Part shown: positions 50,813 through 60,770 of the stretch, in pieces
How positions within the stretch are numbered: the first letter of the stretch is position 1
Layout: each line of letters begins with the position of its first letter
NCBI RefSeq assembly: GCF_004006015.1
Contig: NZ_CP034766.1
Location: 3,659,719 to 3,723,718, forward strand
Reading direction: 5' to 3'
Source: Rhodococcus sp. X156
Lineage (GTDB): Bacteria; Actinomycetota; Actinomycetes; Mycobacteriales; Mycobacteriaceae
DNA: 64,000 nt
Made by a program: the position numbers and the translations under genes
Notes under the pieces: model-generated
Told to the model about the DNA's origin: nothing
What the model saw: only the letters and a program-made list of their open reading frames with translations
Database searches by the model: none

Positions 50813-51856
50813 GTGTCAGATTCAACCGAATCTTCCACCGTCAGCACCACCACCCAGCCTGATGCCATTCGCGACGTCATCGTCGTCGGCTCTGGCCCGT
50901 CCGGCTACACCGCCGCGGTGTACACCGCCCGCGCCCAGCTGAAGCCGCTGGTGTTCGAGGGCAGCCAGTTCGGTGGTGCGCTGATGACCACGACCGAGGT
51001 GGAGAACTACCCCGGTTTCCGTGACGGCATCATGGGCCCTGACCTGATGGCTCAGATGCGTGAGCAGGCCAAGCGCTTCGGCGCCGAGCTGCGGGCGGAG
51101 GACGTCGAGTCGGTCGACCTGTCCGGTCCGGTCAAGACGGTGGTCGCCCACGGCACCACCTACTCCTCGCGCGCCGTCATCCTCGCGATGGGCGCGGCGC
51201 CGCGCTACCTCGACGTTCCCGGCGAGCAGCGCCTGCTCGGCCGCGGGGTCAGCTCTTGCGCCACCTGCGACGGCTTCTTCTTCCGCGACCAGGACATCGC
51301 CGTCGTCGGCGGCGGCGACTCGGCGATGGAGGAGGCCACCTTCCTCACCCGCTTCGCCCGATCGGTCACCCTGGTGCACCGGCGGGGGGAGTTCCGCTCC
51401 TCCCGCATCATGCTCGAGCGGGCTCAGCAGAACGAGAAGATCCACTTCCGCACCAACTCGGTGGTCACCGAGGTGCTCGGGGAGTCCAGCGTCACCGGGC
51501 TGCGCCTGCGTGACACGGTCACCGGGGAGGAGTCCACCCTCGACGTCACGGCCATGTTCGTCGCCGTCGGCCACGACCCGCGCAGCGAGCTCGTGCGGGG
51601 CCAGGTCGAGCTGGACGGCGAGGGTTACGTCGTCGTGGCACCGGGGTCCACCGCCACCTCCGTCGACGGTGTTTTCGCCGCCGGGGACCTGGTCGACCGC
51701 ACGTACCGCCAGGCCATCACCGCGGCCGGCACCGGCTGCTCGGCCGCGATCGACACCGAACGCTGGCTCGCCGAGCACCACCTGGACCCCGCGGCCGAGA
51801 CCGCGCCCGAGCTGGTCGGCGGCGGCTACGGCGTCAGCGGCCACGCGCAGGACTGA
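50813..51856 (+). CDS. trxB: Thioredoxin reductase
   Basis: The 347-residue FAD enzyme passes electrons from NADPH to thioredoxin. FAD binding is shown by [20 protein letters not shown] (about 23-42), the redox pair by SCATCDGFF (Cys149 and Cys152), NADPH binding by [15 protein letters not shown] and the second FAD contact by [15 protein letters not shown]. The GTG at 50813 lies five bases after GAGGAGG (50801-50807). trxA follows after 48 bases. An 18-residue Ser/Thr-rich tail precedes the core. Confidence 0.95.
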   Translation: MSDSTESSTVSTTTQPDAIRDVIVVGSGPSGYTAAVYTARAQLKPLVFEGSQFGGALMTTTEVENYPGFRDGIMGPDLMAQMREQAKRFGAELRAEDVESVDLSGPVKTVVAHGTTYSSRAVILAMGAAPRYLDVPGEQRLLGRGVSSCATCDGFFFRDQDIAVVGGGDSAMEEATFLTRFARSVTLVHRRGEFRSSRIMLERAQQNEKIHFRTNSVVTEVLGESSVTGLRLRDTVTGEESTLDVTAMFVAVGHDPRSELVRGQVELDGEGYVVVAPGSTATSVDGVFAAGDLVDRTYRQAITAAGTGCSAAIDTERWLAEHHLDPAAETAPELVGGGYGVSGHAQD

Positions 51857-51904
51857 CCCACACCCCCCTTCGCCTCACACAAACCTCACATTCAAGGAGC
51901 ACTC

Positions 51905-52228
51905 ATGTCCGCCCCGATCACCGTTACTGATGCCACGTTCGCCAACGACGTCCTGGGCAGCAGCAAGCCCGTTCTCGTCGACTTCTGGGCGACCTGGTGC
52001 GGACCGTGCAAGATGGTCGCCCCCGTCCTGGAGGAGATCGCCAAGGAGCACGGCGAGAAGCTGACCATCGCCAAGATGGACATCGACGCCAACCCGTCGA
52101 TCCCGCGCGACTACCAGATCATGTCCATCCCGACGCTGATCCTGTTCCAGGACGGCAAGCCCGTGAAGCAGATCGTCGGCGCCAAGCCGAAGGCCGCACT
52201 GCTGCAGGACCTCTCGGACGTGATCTAA
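51905..52228 (+). CDS. trxA: Thioredoxin
   Basis: A 107-residue classical thioredoxin with the active site ATWCGPCKM (Cys32 and Cys35) and the cis-proline in [10 protein letters not shown]. It is the partner of the reductase just upstream and keeps cytoplasmic protein disulfides reduced. AAGGAG (51893-51898) precedes the ATG. It corresponds to trxC of M. tuberculosis by position. A strong hairpin ends the unit. Confidence 0.96.
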   Translation: MSAPITVTDATFANDVLGSSKPVLVDFWATWCGPCKMVAPVLEEIAKEHGEKLTIAKMDIDANPSIPRDYQIMSIPTLILFQDGKPVKQIVGAKPKAALLQDLSDVI

Positions 52229-52240
52229 CTCTCCACACCG

Positions 52241-52272
52241 CAGCCACCAGCCACAGACGTGGCTGGTGGCTG
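52241..52272 (+). terminator. Terminator after trxA
   Basis: A perfect 14-base stem (52241-52254 with 52259-52272) with a four-base loop starts 12 bases past the trxA stop. The following TGCTGTGCC has few T residues, which is common for terminators in GC-rich actinobacteria. Confidence 0.7.
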
Positions 52273-52382
52273 TGCTGTGCCGGACGCGCCGCACGGTGAC
52301 CAGAGGTGCATGAGCAACCGTCCGTGTGGCACCCTCGCTGGTGATCCTCAGACCTCCCCCCCCTGTCCCAGGAAGGCCCTGC

Positions 52383-53540
52383 ATGCAGCTCCTCCGCCTT
52401 GGTGACCGCGGCGCCGCGGTAGCCGAGGTACGCACCGCCCTGGCCGATCTCGGGCACCTGCCGACCGCTGACGGCGAGCCCGTGTTCGACCTCTCCGTCG
52501 ACCACGCCGTGCGGGCGTTCCAGCAGCGCCGCGGGCTCATTGTGGACGGACTGGTGGGAACCGCGACCTACCGTGCGCTCAAGGAGGCTTCCTACAAGCT
52601 GGGTGCGCGGACCCTCATCTACCAGCTCTCCGCACCGATGTCCGGCGACGACGTGGTCGGGCTGCAGACTCGGCTGCTCGAGCTGGGATACAACTCCGGC
52701 CGACCGGACGGCATCTTCGGCGCCCAGACCGACCAGGCGCTGCGCAGCTTTCAGCGCGAGTGCGGCATCACCAGCGACGGCATCTGTGGGCCGGCCACGC
52801 TGCGCGCGCTCGGCTACCTCGCTCGGATGGCCTCCGGCGGCTCGCCCCAGCGCATCCGCGAGGAAGAGGCGGTCCGGCTGTCCGGGCCGCAGCTGCGCGG
52901 CAAGCGCATCGTCATCGACCCCGGGCACGGCGGCGACGACCTCGGCGTCCTGGCCAGCCACTACGGCGTCCAAGGGCCCGGGGCCGAGCTGAACGAGGCC
53001 GACGTGGTGTGGGACCTGGCCACCCTGCTCGAGGGCCGGCTGGCCGCCACCGGCGTGGAGACGTTCCTGTCTCGACCCAAGCACGCCAACCCGCCGGACA
53101 GCGAGCGCGCGGCGTTCGCCAACTCGTGCGGCGCGGACCTGCTCATCTCGCTGCACACCGATGCGTGGAGCTCCCCGCACGCCCAGGGTGTGTCCAGCTT
53201 CTACTTCGGCAACGCCGAGGGAGTCAGCTCCACCGTCGGCGAGATGCTCGGTGGCTTCATCTTGCGCGAGATCGTGGCCCGTACCGGCATGCAGAGCTGC
53301 CAGCACCACGGCCGCACGTGGGACCTGCTGCGCCTCACCAAGATGCCCGCTGTCCACGTCGAGCTCGGGTACCTCTCCAACGACGAGGACAGTGCAGTGC
53401 TGGCCCACCCTCGCATGCGGGATGCCATTGCCGAGGCCATCGTGGTAGCGGTCAAGCGTCTCTACATGCTGGGCATCGACGACCAGCCCACCGGCACGTT
53501 CACCTTCGCCGAGCTTCTCGCTGAAGAGATGACCGGGTAG
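52383..53540 (+). CDS. cwlM: CwlM-like peptidoglycan-synthesis regulator (amidase-3 fold)
   Basis: A 385-residue protein with two peptidoglycan-binding repeats (about 8-65 and 88-145; RTALADLGHLP and QTRLLELGYNSGRPDGIFG). An N-acetylmuramoyl-L-alanine amidase domain follows (about 170-360; VIDPGHGGDD, ISLHTDAW, HVELGYLSN). There is no signal peptide, so it stays in the cytoplasm like CwlM of mycobacteria, which when phosphorylated activates MurA instead of cutting wall. The tail TGTFTF at residues 370-375 is the likely site of the regulatory phosphothreonine. ATG 52383 has AGGAAGG upstream. Confidence 0.9.
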   Translation: MQLLRLGDRGAAVAEVRTALADLGHLPTADGEPVFDLSVDHAVRAFQQRRGLIVDGLVGTATYRALKEASYKLGARTLIYQLSAPMSGDDVVGLQTRLLELGYNSGRPDGIFGAQTDQALRSFQRECGITSDGICGPATLRALGYLARMASGGSPQRIREEEAVRLSGPQLRGKRIVIDPGHGGDDLGVLASHYGVQGPGAELNEADVVWDLATLLEGRLAATGVETFLSRPKHANPPDSERAAFANSCGADLLISLHTDAWSSPHAQGVSSFYFGNAEGVSSTVGEMLGGFILREIVARTGMQSCQHHGRTWDLLRLTKMPAVHVELGYLSNDEDSAVLAHPRMRDAIAEAIVVAVKRLYMLGIDDQPTGTFTFAELLAEEMTG

Positions 53541-53674
53541 AGACCGCTCTGGCTCACCCGGCAGTCCACAACAGGTCCGTGCTGGTCCACAGCAGCCGCA
53601 CTGCGCCCCGGGTGCCACCCAGGTAGGCCCCTTTCCCTGCCGGGACGTCTCAGGCCGCCACAGCGGCCATCACG

Positions 53675-54322
53675 CTACATCGCGTGGCTCGGCGCCTTGC
53701 CGACCGTGGTGAGGCTGACGCTCTCCAGGAGCCGGTCCAGGGCGGCCTCGACGTCTTCCTTCCAGCTGATGGCCGCGCGGAGCTCCAGGCGCAGGCGGGG
53801 CCACTGCTCGTGCGGACGCACCACCTCGAACCCGGCCCGCCGGAGAAACCCCGCGGGAATGACACATCCGGGTTTGCTCGGTGACGTTGCGGAGGCCAGC
53901 CCCTCCCGGCCGAACGCCTCGACGGCCTTCACGCCGCGCTTCACGAGGTCCTTGGCCACGGCTTGCACGAGCACCTTCCCCAACCCGCCACCCTCGTAGC
54001 CGTCCACCACGTGCAGCGCGGTCAGCAGCACCGCATCAGAGCTCACTGGAGAGGTCGGGAAAGCCGCGGCCCGGGGTACGGACGTGGGCGGCGCGTAGAT
54101 GGCGTAGCCAACCGGACGGCCGTCGACCGAGATGATCTTCCCGCACGAACCCCAGTCCAACAGGACGCCGGACAGCCACGCCTCCTTCTCCAGGTCGGTC
54201 TGACCGTACTTCGCGGCAAGGGTTGCCGCGTGGGGCGAGAGCTCCCAGAAGACACACTGCCGGCACGTGCCCGGCAGCTGCTCGAGCGAGTCCAGCGTGA
54301 GATTGGCGACGCGGCGCGACAC
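53675..54322 (-). CDS. GNAT-family acetyltransferase (Rv3916c-like)
   Basis: A 215-residue protein. The acetyl-CoA-binding motif is DGYEGGGLGKVLVQAVAKDL (about 107-126); FLRRAGFEVVRPHEQWPRLR near 165-185 is the family end. An N-terminal TCRQCVFWEL block with two cysteines could hold a metal. The place between cwlM and parB is that of Rv3916c in M. tuberculosis. The substrate is unknown. It is convergent with cwlM. Start GTG at 54322. Confidence 0.83.
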   Translation of the reverse strand: MSRRVANLTLDSLEQLPGTCRQCVFWELSPHAATLAAKYGQTDLEKEAWLSGVLLDWGSCGKIISVDGRPVGYAIYAPPTSVPRAAAFPTSPVSSDAVLLTALHVVDGYEGGGLGKVLVQAVAKDLVKRGVKAVEAFGREGLASATSPSKPGCVIPAGFLRRAGFEVVRPHEQWPRLRLELRAAISWKEDVEAALDRLLESVSLTTVGKAPSHAM

Positions 54323-54448
54323 GGGTTAGCTCGACCTCCACGAGTACGGTGCGCCCGACCCACCATGAGCAGGCGCACCCCAGAACCAACGTTCAGGATA
54401 GTCGGGCGGGGTGCCTGGTGGCTGCCACCCGCAGCGCAGCCAATGGCT

Positions 54449-54468
54449 CTCGTTTCACGTGAAACGAG
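54449..54468. promoter_or_regulatory. parS site 1
   Basis: The 14-base core GTTTCACGTGAAAC (54452-54465) is perfect and extends to a 20-base palindrome with CTC/GAG arms. ParB binds such sites and loads onto DNA there. Confidence 0.93.
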
Positions 54469-54983
54469 TACGTGCCAACAACGGCATGGTCCCCGCGGAC
54501 CAACCACGCCCCAGTGAGATTGCGGCGGCGGCGAGGCGTGCTGGCGATCTTCGGGCGAACGCCGCTCCTCTGCACAGGCTGTGCACACCCAGCACTGATC
54601 CTCATCCCGTCGGCCCCGGAGAACGACCGGGAGCTGTCGACCTGGCTTTCACTGCAAACGGCACTGCGCAGTGGCGAGCCCACGGCACACTCCTCCGCTT
54701 GTCCAGCCACCTCTTGGTCACACGAGCTGTGCTCGCTGATGGCACCGCCCGATGCGGCGGCACAGAGACGGATGGCGGCACGTACCGCGCTTGCCTGATG
54801 GCATCAGAACAACCGCCACCCAGGCGTGGCTGGGCGTGGCCAAAAACCGCCCAGGAAGGCCTGAATACACCCAGGCCGCAACCCCAGCCAGTTTCGTCAC
54901 TGTGACTCATGAGAATGGTGTGATCTTGAGGAGCGAACGAACCATGCGGCGCCCCTTTTTCGCCTTCTTCGGACAGCCTGCTC

Positions 54984-54997
54984 GTTTCACGTGAAAC
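54984..54997. promoter_or_regulatory. parS site 2
   Basis: Perfect core GTTTCACGTGAAAC. The flanks (CTC on the left, AGC on the right) do not extend the palindrome. Confidence 0.92.
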
Positions 54998-55545
54998 AGC
55001 GTGAACGGCGAAAGGGCCCAGCTGAGCGCCGGGGAGTGACACGTCATTGAGGCAGCATTCCGCGGAGTGGCCGGCTGAAGCGCCGGTATCGATGCTCGGT
55101 GCAATTGCAGAACATCCGCGGGCTGCGGCGGACAAGGCGGACATCTCCGTGCGGTACTCAAGGAGCTCCAGCAGCGGGGGTGTCTTTCCCACTGCCTGGT
55201 GCCGGGCAATCTCAGGGACAACGTTGAGCCGTGAACCGACACCGACTTCTGGCAGAAAAGGTGCGGGTGGCCGTCGGTACGGCCCCGAGAAAGCCTGGCC
55301 AGACTTTGTCGAGCGCCAACGCAGCAGCATCGGGATCGCTGGCAGAAAATGATTGGGAGACCACCGAGCTCCGGCTACGCGAGCTCTCCCGACCACGTCC
55401 GCCCAGAGGAACCTTTATCGCCGGACCGGAGATCGGCGACGCCACCTGATCCCGCGCCGGCGGTCAACCACTACTGGATTCCGACCGCAACAGCTGGAGC
55501 GTAAGGGTTTGGGTGCAACCCCCCTGGTGGTGCGCTGCGCCACCG

Positions 55546-55569
55546 CCCCGGCCCCGGCCCCGGCCCCGG
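55546..55569. repeat. Four tandem CCCCGG units
   Basis: Six-base units at 55546, 55552, 55558 and 55564 are identical. They lie in the parS region and have no gene context. Confidence 0.8.
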
Positions 55570-56021
55570 CCAGGATCTCGGTAGACACTAGGCCCCGCAG
55601 GGCACTGTCGAAGGGCGCGGGTGTCGCTGCAGGCCCGGAGCCCCCGTCCTGCCATCGAACCCGCGGGAATGCGCGGTTCGCCTGCCTCACCTGAACCATC
55701 GCACCCCGCCGCGTCCACGGGGTTGTTCCCGGAGGCCCGGCTCGGACCCCTGCACGTCCAGCGGAGTGGCCCGATCCGATTCTGCAATCCGCCATCAACG
55801 AGCTCCCGGTAGCCGGGCACCATGAATCCATGGTGGGTCGAGCACCCGGCAGGCCTTCACGCGCGGGCACAGGACGGGGAGCTGCGTGCCCAGGGCGCCG
55901 CCAGCCCAATGCCTGAACCTAGCGGGTGGAGGAGCAGTGGTCGGCACCGCTTTGCCGTGCGCGCATACCGCTGAAGCCCCCGCGACACCGCGGTTAGGGG
56001 CTCCCCCATGGACAGCACCGT

Positions 56022-56041
56022 GGTGTTTCACGTGAAACACC
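56022..56041. promoter_or_regulatory. parS site 3
   Basis: Perfect core at 56025-56038, extended to a 20-base palindrome with GGT/ACC arms. Confidence 0.93.
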
Positions 56042-56204
56042 GCCTTGCAGTATCGGTTCGGGGCCGCGGGATGCTGCCCAGGTGCCACCGGATCGCGAGA
56101 CATTGCGGCCACCGAGGCCGGCCCGCGGGGTGCGAGTGGTGCGGACCAAGTTCGTGGGGCCGTCCGGACCGCTTCACCGCCCTGGCACCTTCGGCTGACG
56201 CGGT

Positions 56205-56232
56205 GCGCGGTGCGCGGTGCGCGTTGCGCGGT
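56205..56232. repeat. Tandem GCGCGGT 7-base repeat
   Basis: Four units (56205, 56212, 56219, 56226), the third with one change, follow a partial unit at 56199-56204. They lie between parS sites 3 and 4. Confidence 0.75.
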
Positions 56233-56730
56233 CCAGCCTGAACGGGGGTCTATTGGTGCGGCCATCGCCAAAATGCCGAATCTGGTGGACTCGGTATTTC
56301 TGGCGTAGCGACAGGAGACCGGATGACAATCCCTCGGTCACCGTGGTGCTGAACTGCGTGATCAGCCCCACGCGGCACCCTCCGCGGCGAGAAGCCGGTG
56401 CTGGAAGGAGCGCACCGATATCTGATGGACGCCTGACTGGCGTGCACGCCGGTCGATGTGACGCTGGTGGACGCCCCCGCTTCCTCCATGAGGGCGGGCC
56501 GAAACACAGTGGATTGGGAACCGACGGGTACCCATTGAGCGGCGCTCACCGCCACGTCCCTGTCATCGTACGAATAGCTCGCCGCCGGGTGGCATTCGCG
56601 GTCTATCCGTACACCGGGGAACCACCCCGACGCACTGCGCTGAACGACCGGCACCGGCGCTACGCGAAAGCCGGGCCTCCGACCGAAAGTACTGCCAAGT
56701 CAGCGTTCGGAAATGCCCACTTCGCGCCTG

Positions 56731-56752
56731 GGTGTTTCACGTGAAACACCCC
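56731..56752. promoter_or_regulatory. parS site 4
   Basis: Perfect core at 56735-56748, extended to a 22-base palindrome with GGGT/ACCC arms. Confidence 0.93.
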
Positions 56753-57109
56753 GGTGGCCGATCTTCGGCGCAGACGCAGCCGGAACATGCACCGCGACGG
56801 CAGGATCTTGACCGGCACCAATTGAGCGAGGGTCGCGCTGTTGGCGCAGCGAACCCGATCTCCCCCAAACCGGCAACGGCGGCGCATTCCCCAGGCCGAT
56901 TGGCTATCCAGGGCGAACGAGACGTTCCCGGTGCCAGCGCTGAGCGGCAAGCGAGTGGACGAGCCGGACCAATCCAGCTGTCGAACACCAACTACTGGCT
57001 ACTGCATAGGTGGGGGCTGAACGTCGCCAAATCCCCGACGAATAGCCATTCGCTGCAGTATCGACACTCTGCCCGACTGACTAGCGGTTAGAGCGCGGGG
57101 TCAACTCGC

Positions 57110-57141
57110 ACACCGGGTGTTTCACGTGAAACACCCGGTGT
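57110..57141. promoter_or_regulatory. parS site 5, inside a 32-base perfect palindrome
   Basis: The perfect core (57119-57132) is flanked by arms ACACCGGGT and ACCCGGTGT, giving the longest palindrome of the set. It is the site closest to parB, about 500 bases past its stop. Confidence 0.93.
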
Positions 57142-57638
57142 AGGAAGCGCCGCCCCACACCGGTACATGGCGCGGACACGGTTGCGGGGGATTGGGTGAC
57201 AATCCCACCAGTACCGAGAACCGCCGAGGTAGGACCTTGGGACACCAGGTGGTCCGTCGGGCTCACGTACCCAGCGGCTGACCCCCAAGTCGTCCACCGA
57301 CAGGGTCATTGCGTCAGTTGCTGGCGGAGCACCACACTTCCGGGGCGTCCGCCCTGAGGTCCGCGCTGGAGTGCGCCGGCACTCACCTAACGGCCCCAAC
57401 CTCATCAGCTGCGGCACCTCGAACGGGGACCACTAGAGCGACGACGTTCAGGACTTCCTGTTGAGCAGCGGCTCGCTAGCACTGCCCTGGCATCCGACGC
57501 GGCCGGGCGCGGTCGGCCTGGCAGTGGTCGCGCCCAGCGGCACGTTCACCCGGTCCGTCCACAATGGATCACACGCCATCGAATCGCTGGGCTACCTACC
57601 ACTATCGACAGGAGCCGACCGGCATCACAGTGATGAAA

Positions 57639-58724
57639 CTACGGCGCGTCCCCGGAGGGGCGGACCACAGTGGTTCCATCGCCCTGGGAGCTCATCAAAC
57701 CAACGATGCGATCGAGATCGTCGACCGACCCGAACTCCACCACGATGCGTCCCTTTCGCTGACCGAGGCTCACCGTCACCTTGGTGTCGAAGCTGTCCGA
57801 CAGCCGGGCAGCCACCTCCTGCAGCACCGGGGGACGGGCGGGCCGACGATCAGAGCCCCGGGCCGACGGCCGCGCCTCATCCGCGTGGCGGCGGGCAAGG
57901 GTGATCGCCTCCTCCGTGGCCCGGACCGACAGCCCCTCAGCCACGATGCGTGCGGCCAGGTCTTCCTGCGCCATCGGGTCGCCGTCGAGGGACAGCAGCG
58001 CGCGGGCGTGCCCGGCAGAGAGCACCCCTGCCGCCACCCGACGCTGGACGGGGACCGGCAGGCGAAGGAGCCGGATGGTGTTGGACACCACTGGCCTCGA
58101 TCGACCGATCCGAGTGGCGAGCTCCTCGTGCGTCACGCCGAACTCCTCGAGCAGCTGCTGGTAGGCCGCCGCCTCTTCCAGCGGGTTCAGCTGCACTCGG
58201 TGGATGTTCTCCAACAGCGCGTCCCGCAGCATCGCCTCGTCCGCGGTGTCCCGCACGATGGCGGGAATCGTCTCCAGTCCCGCTTCCTGGGTCGCGCGCC
58301 ACCGGCGCTCGCCCATCACCAGCTCGTAGTGCCCGGGGGAGTCCTCCCGGACCACGATCGGCTGCATCAGACCGAACTCACGGATGGAGTGCACCAGCTC
58401 GGCGAGGGCCTCCTCGTCGAAGGCAAGTCTCGGCTGCTTCGGGTTGGGGCTGATGTCGGCGGTCCGCAGCTCGCGGTAGACCGCGCCCACTGGGGAGTCC
58501 GAGACCGGCGTGTCCGGGCCACCGACCGGGGCCGGGTCAGCCACGGAGGACGGGGCGCTGCCTCCGGTGGTGGGGGTGACCTGGTCCGACTTCGGCGCGG
58601 CGGCGGTCTGTGCACCGAACATCACGTCGGCCGCGGCGGCGCCCAGCCGCGGGCCCTCCGTCGGACCGGACGGGATCAGCGCAGCCAGGCCACGTCCCAG
58701 GCCGCCACGTCGCTGCTGACTCAT
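57639..58724 (-). CDS. parB: Chromosome-partitioning protein ParB
   Basis: A 361-residue CTP-dependent DNA clamp that loads at parS. A basic ParA-binding N terminus ([14 protein letters not shown]) is followed by a linker of about 70 residues. The CTP-binding/ParB-N domain has [14 protein letters not shown] and GERRWRA motifs. The helix-turn-helix domain has [20 protein letters not shown], and the C-terminal dimer domain ends the chain. ATG 58724 overlaps the parA stop by four bases. Six parS sites lie within 7 kb. Confidence 0.95.
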   Translation of the reverse strand: MSQQRRGGLGRGLAALIPSGPTEGPRLGAAAADVMFGAQTAAAPKSDQVTPTTGGSAPSSVADPAPVGGPDTPVSDSPVGAVYRELRTADISPNPKQPRLAFDEEALAELVHSIREFGLMQPIVVREDSPGHYELVMGERRWRATQEAGLETIPAIVRDTADEAMLRDALLENIHRVQLNPLEEAAAYQQLLEEFGVTHEELATRIGRSRPVVSNTIRLLRLPVPVQRRVAAGVLSAGHARALLSLDGDPMAQEDLAARIVAEGLSVRATEEAITLARRHADEARPSARGSDRRPARPPVLQEVAARLSDSFDTKVTVSLGQRKGRIVVEFGSVDDLDRIVGLMSSQGDGTTVVRPSGDAP

Positions 58725-59794
58725 TGTTGCTGCACCTTCTGCTCGCTGGGTCCATCAGGGGAAAGGGGTTCATCGCCAGGCTCTGCGGGCTCCGGCGACA
58801 CCAGCGTGAGGTCGCCACGCATGGCGAACTCACGGCCAGCGTCCAGGTAGCTCATCGCGCCCCGCGAGCCCGGGTCATAGGCCAGGACCGTCTGCCCGTA
58901 GCCCGGCGCCTCGGACACCTTGATGCTGCGGGGGATCATCGTGCGGAGCACCAGCTCGCCGAAGTGGTTGCGGACCTCGTCCGCCACCTGGTCGGCCAGC
59001 TTGGTGCGGCCGTCGTACATGGTGAGCAGGATCGTGGAGACGTGCAGCTCAGGGTTGAGGTGCGCCTGCACCAGCTCCACGTTGCGCAGCAGCTGACCGA
59101 GTCCCTCGAGCGCGTAGTACTCACACTGGATGGGGATGAGCACCTCGGGCGCCGCCGCCAGCGCGTTGACGGTCAACAGCCCCAGCGACGGGGGACAGTC
59201 GATGAGGACGAAGTCGATGCCCAGGTCGGTGAGCGTCTCCTCGCTGAGCGCACGGCGCAGCCGCTTCTCCCGCGCCTCCATCGACACCAGCTCGATCTCC
59301 GCGCCGGCCAGGTCGATGGTCGCCGGCACGCACCACAGGTTGGGCGAGTGGGTGCTGGTCTGGATCGCCTCCGCCAGCTCCACCTCACCGATCAGCACCT
59401 CGTAGATCGAGGGAGTTCCGGACGGGTGCGGAATGCCCAGCGCGGTACTCGCGTTGCCCTGCGGATCGAGGTCGACCACGAGCACCTTGAGGTTGAACAT
59501 GGACAGGGCCGCGGCCATGTTCACCGTGGTGGTGGTCTTGCCCACCCCACCCTTCTGGTTGGCGACGGTGATGACCCGGGGGGAGGACGGCCGCGGAACG
59601 ACCACCTCACCGTGGTGCTGCACCCGCGCTGCCCGGGCGGCCGCCGCGGCGACGGGGGTGTCGAAGTCGTCGCCCGCTGGTCGAAGCACCACGCCGGCGC
59701 CCAGGATGGCCGAGCCGGCCACGTGCCCGGTAGGCGTGGTTCCCCGGGACCCTCTCGTCGGCACATCTGTCTCGCGGTCTCGCTGCCGGGCCAT
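58721..59794 (-). CDS. parA: Chromosome-partitioning ATPase ParA
   Basis: A 357-residue Walker-type ATPase that segregates the ParB-parS complex. The deviant Walker A motif KGGVGKTT is at residues 81-88, preceded by RVITVANQ; switch I is [10 protein letters not shown] and Walker [12 protein letters not shown]. The first 70 residues are a non-conserved tail, as in mycobacterial ParA. ATG 59794 has AGAGGAG upstream; a start ten codons earlier lacks one. It forms one transcript with parB. Confidence 0.95.
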   Translation of the reverse strand: MARQRDRETDVPTRGSRGTTPTGHVAGSAILGAGVVLRPAGDDFDTPVAAAAARAARVQHHGEVVVPRPSSPRVITVANQKGGVGKTTTTVNMAAALSMFNLKVLVVDLDPQGNASTALGIPHPSGTPSIYEVLIGEVELAEAIQTSTHSPNLWCVPATIDLAGAEIELVSMEAREKRLRRALSEETLTDLGIDFVLIDCPPSLGLLTVNALAAAPEVLIPIQCEYYALEGLGQLLRNVELVQAHLNPELHVSTILLTMYDGRTKLADQVADEVRNHFGELVLRTMIPRSIKVSEAPGYGQTVLAYDPGSRGAMSYLDAGREFAMRGDLTLVSPEPAEPGDEPLSPDGPSEQKVQQQ

Positions 59795-60009
59795 CAACGC
59801 TCCTCTAGTCACTCTGTGTCGCATCGTGAACCACAGCGCCGTCGGCCGGAGCTTCCACCGCGGCCGGTGGGGCTCGGCGAGCGCACGTCCACGCCTCGGT
59901 CCAGCCGACGCCCGGCTTCGGTGATCCCGGCAGCTGGGCTGTGTCTATCTCACCACGGGCGGGTGGCGTTCCCCCCGGCCGACATACCTTTGTCGACAGA
60001 GGGCGACCT

Positions 60010-60657
60010 TCATCTCTTCCGCGCGCCCCGTCCGGGCAGTCGCTCGGTCTCCACCACCCGGGTCGGGACGTCCAGCAGGGTCGTGCCGCACTCCAGCACC
60101 CTGGGGTTGTCCCCGCCGATGCGCTTGATCGCGTTGCGGTCCCGCTCGATCTCCTCCTCCGCCGAGCTGCCCTTCATCGCCAGCACCCGACCCCCCACGC
60201 GAGCGAGCGGGAGGCACCAGCCGAGCAGCTTGCCCAGCGGTGCCACCGCTCGGGAGACCACCACGTCCGCGCCGCCCACGGCAGTGCGGGTCGCCGGCTC
60301 CTCAGCGCGCCCGCGGTGGACGGTCACACTGACCCCTAGGGCGTCCACCGCCTCCTGCAGGAACGTGGCTCGACGCAGCAGCGGCTCCACGAGGACCACG
60401 GTGAGGTCTGGCCGGGCGATCGCCAGCGGGATGCCGGGCAGGCCGGCGCCGCTGCCGACGTCAACCACGGTGCTCGACTCCGGCAACAGCTCCTGCACCA
60501 CCACGCAGTTGAGCAGGTGGCGGTCCCAGATGCGGTCGACCTCCCGTGGTCCGATCAGGCCCCGCTCCACGCCGGCACCAGCGAGCAGCGCGGCGTACTG
60601 CTCAGCCAGCGGCAATCGGTCACCAAATACCTGGGCAGCCACTCGATCGGTCTCCAC
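60010..60657 (-). CDS. rsmG: 16S rRNA (guanine527-N7) methyltransferase RsmG (GidB)
   Basis: It puts the m7G on position 527 (E. coli numbering) of 16S rRNA; loss gives low-level streptomycin resistance. SAM binding is shown by [20 protein letters not shown], then [11 protein letters not shown], and [16 protein letters not shown] is the second family block. I use GTG at 60657 because GAGAGG stands seven bases upstream and the protein then begins close to the conserved QVFG as in M. tuberculosis. The frame is open to ATG 60687 and GTG 60699, but those codons would read through the parS site (FHVK) and have no ribosome binding site. Confidence 0.88.
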   Translation of the reverse strand: METDRVAAQVFGDRLPLAEQYAALLAGAGVERGLIGPREVDRIWDRHLLNCVVVQELLPESSTVVDVGSGAGLPGIPLAIARPDLTVVLVEPLLRRATFLQEAVDALGVSVTVHRGRAEEPATRTAVGGADVVVSRAVAPLGKLLGWCLPLARVGGRVLAMKGSSAEEEIERDRNAIKRIGGDNPRVLECGTTLLDVPTRVVETERLPGRGARKR

Positions 60658-60671
60658 GACCACACCTCTCG

Positions 60672-60685
60672 GTTTCACGTGAAAC
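60672..60685. promoter_or_regulatory. parS site 6
   Basis: A perfect GTTTCACGTGAAAC lies just upstream of the chosen rsmG start, about 3.5 kb from the other five. In-frame it encodes FHVK, which is why longer rsmG starts are often annotated. Confidence 0.92.
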
Positions 60686-60718
60686 ATCAGCGAAGCCACG
60701 GAAGGCCCGTAGCGCCGT

Positions 60719-60749
60719 GTGGCCCCCGACCGAACCGGTCGGGGGCCAC
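60719..60749. terminator. Strong GC hairpin between jag and rsmG
   Basis: A perfect 14-base stem (60719-60732 with 60736-60749) with a three-base loop, 21 bases past the jag stop. There is no T run, yet the strength fits a terminator or an RNA-processing site. Confidence 0.55.
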
Positions 60750-60769
60750 AACTGACATCAGTGTCAGTT
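60750..60769. repeat. Second inverted repeat directly at the jag stop
   Basis: AACTGACA (60750-60757) and TGTCAGTT (60762-60769) form an eight-base stem with a four-base loop. It touches the jag stop codon (60771) on one side and the strong GC hairpin on the other. Confidence 0.55.
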
Positions 60770-60770
60770 A

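Larger units (their letters stand above)
54323..57638. other. parS-bearing non-coding region (centromere-like)
   Basis: I support no gene in these 3.3 kb. Open frames are short, overlap on all strands, have no ribosome binding sites, no conserved motifs and lack the strong third-position GC bias of the neighbours; composition is visibly poorer in GC. It carries five perfect parS sites and two short tandem repeats, and parB-parA adjoin it. The best reading is a binding and spreading platform for ParB next to oriC. Confidence 0.75.

Noticed and set aside
54411..54905. 164-codon frame in the parS region
   Set aside because: No ribosome binding site, composition like random DNA, and it reads through parS (FHVK).
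56217..56744. 175-codon frame in the parS region
   Set aside because: No motif, no start signal, ends in parS site 4 and begins in the GCGCGGT repeat.
54323..57638. Mobile element, prophage or CRISPR array as explanation for the gene-poor stretch
   Set aside because: No transposase or integrase motif, no terminal repeats, and no regularly spaced direct repeats were seen; the only repeated elements are parS and two short tandem repeats.
57564..58850. 428-codon open frame on the plus strand
   Set aside because: Antisense to parB, whose motifs are complete.
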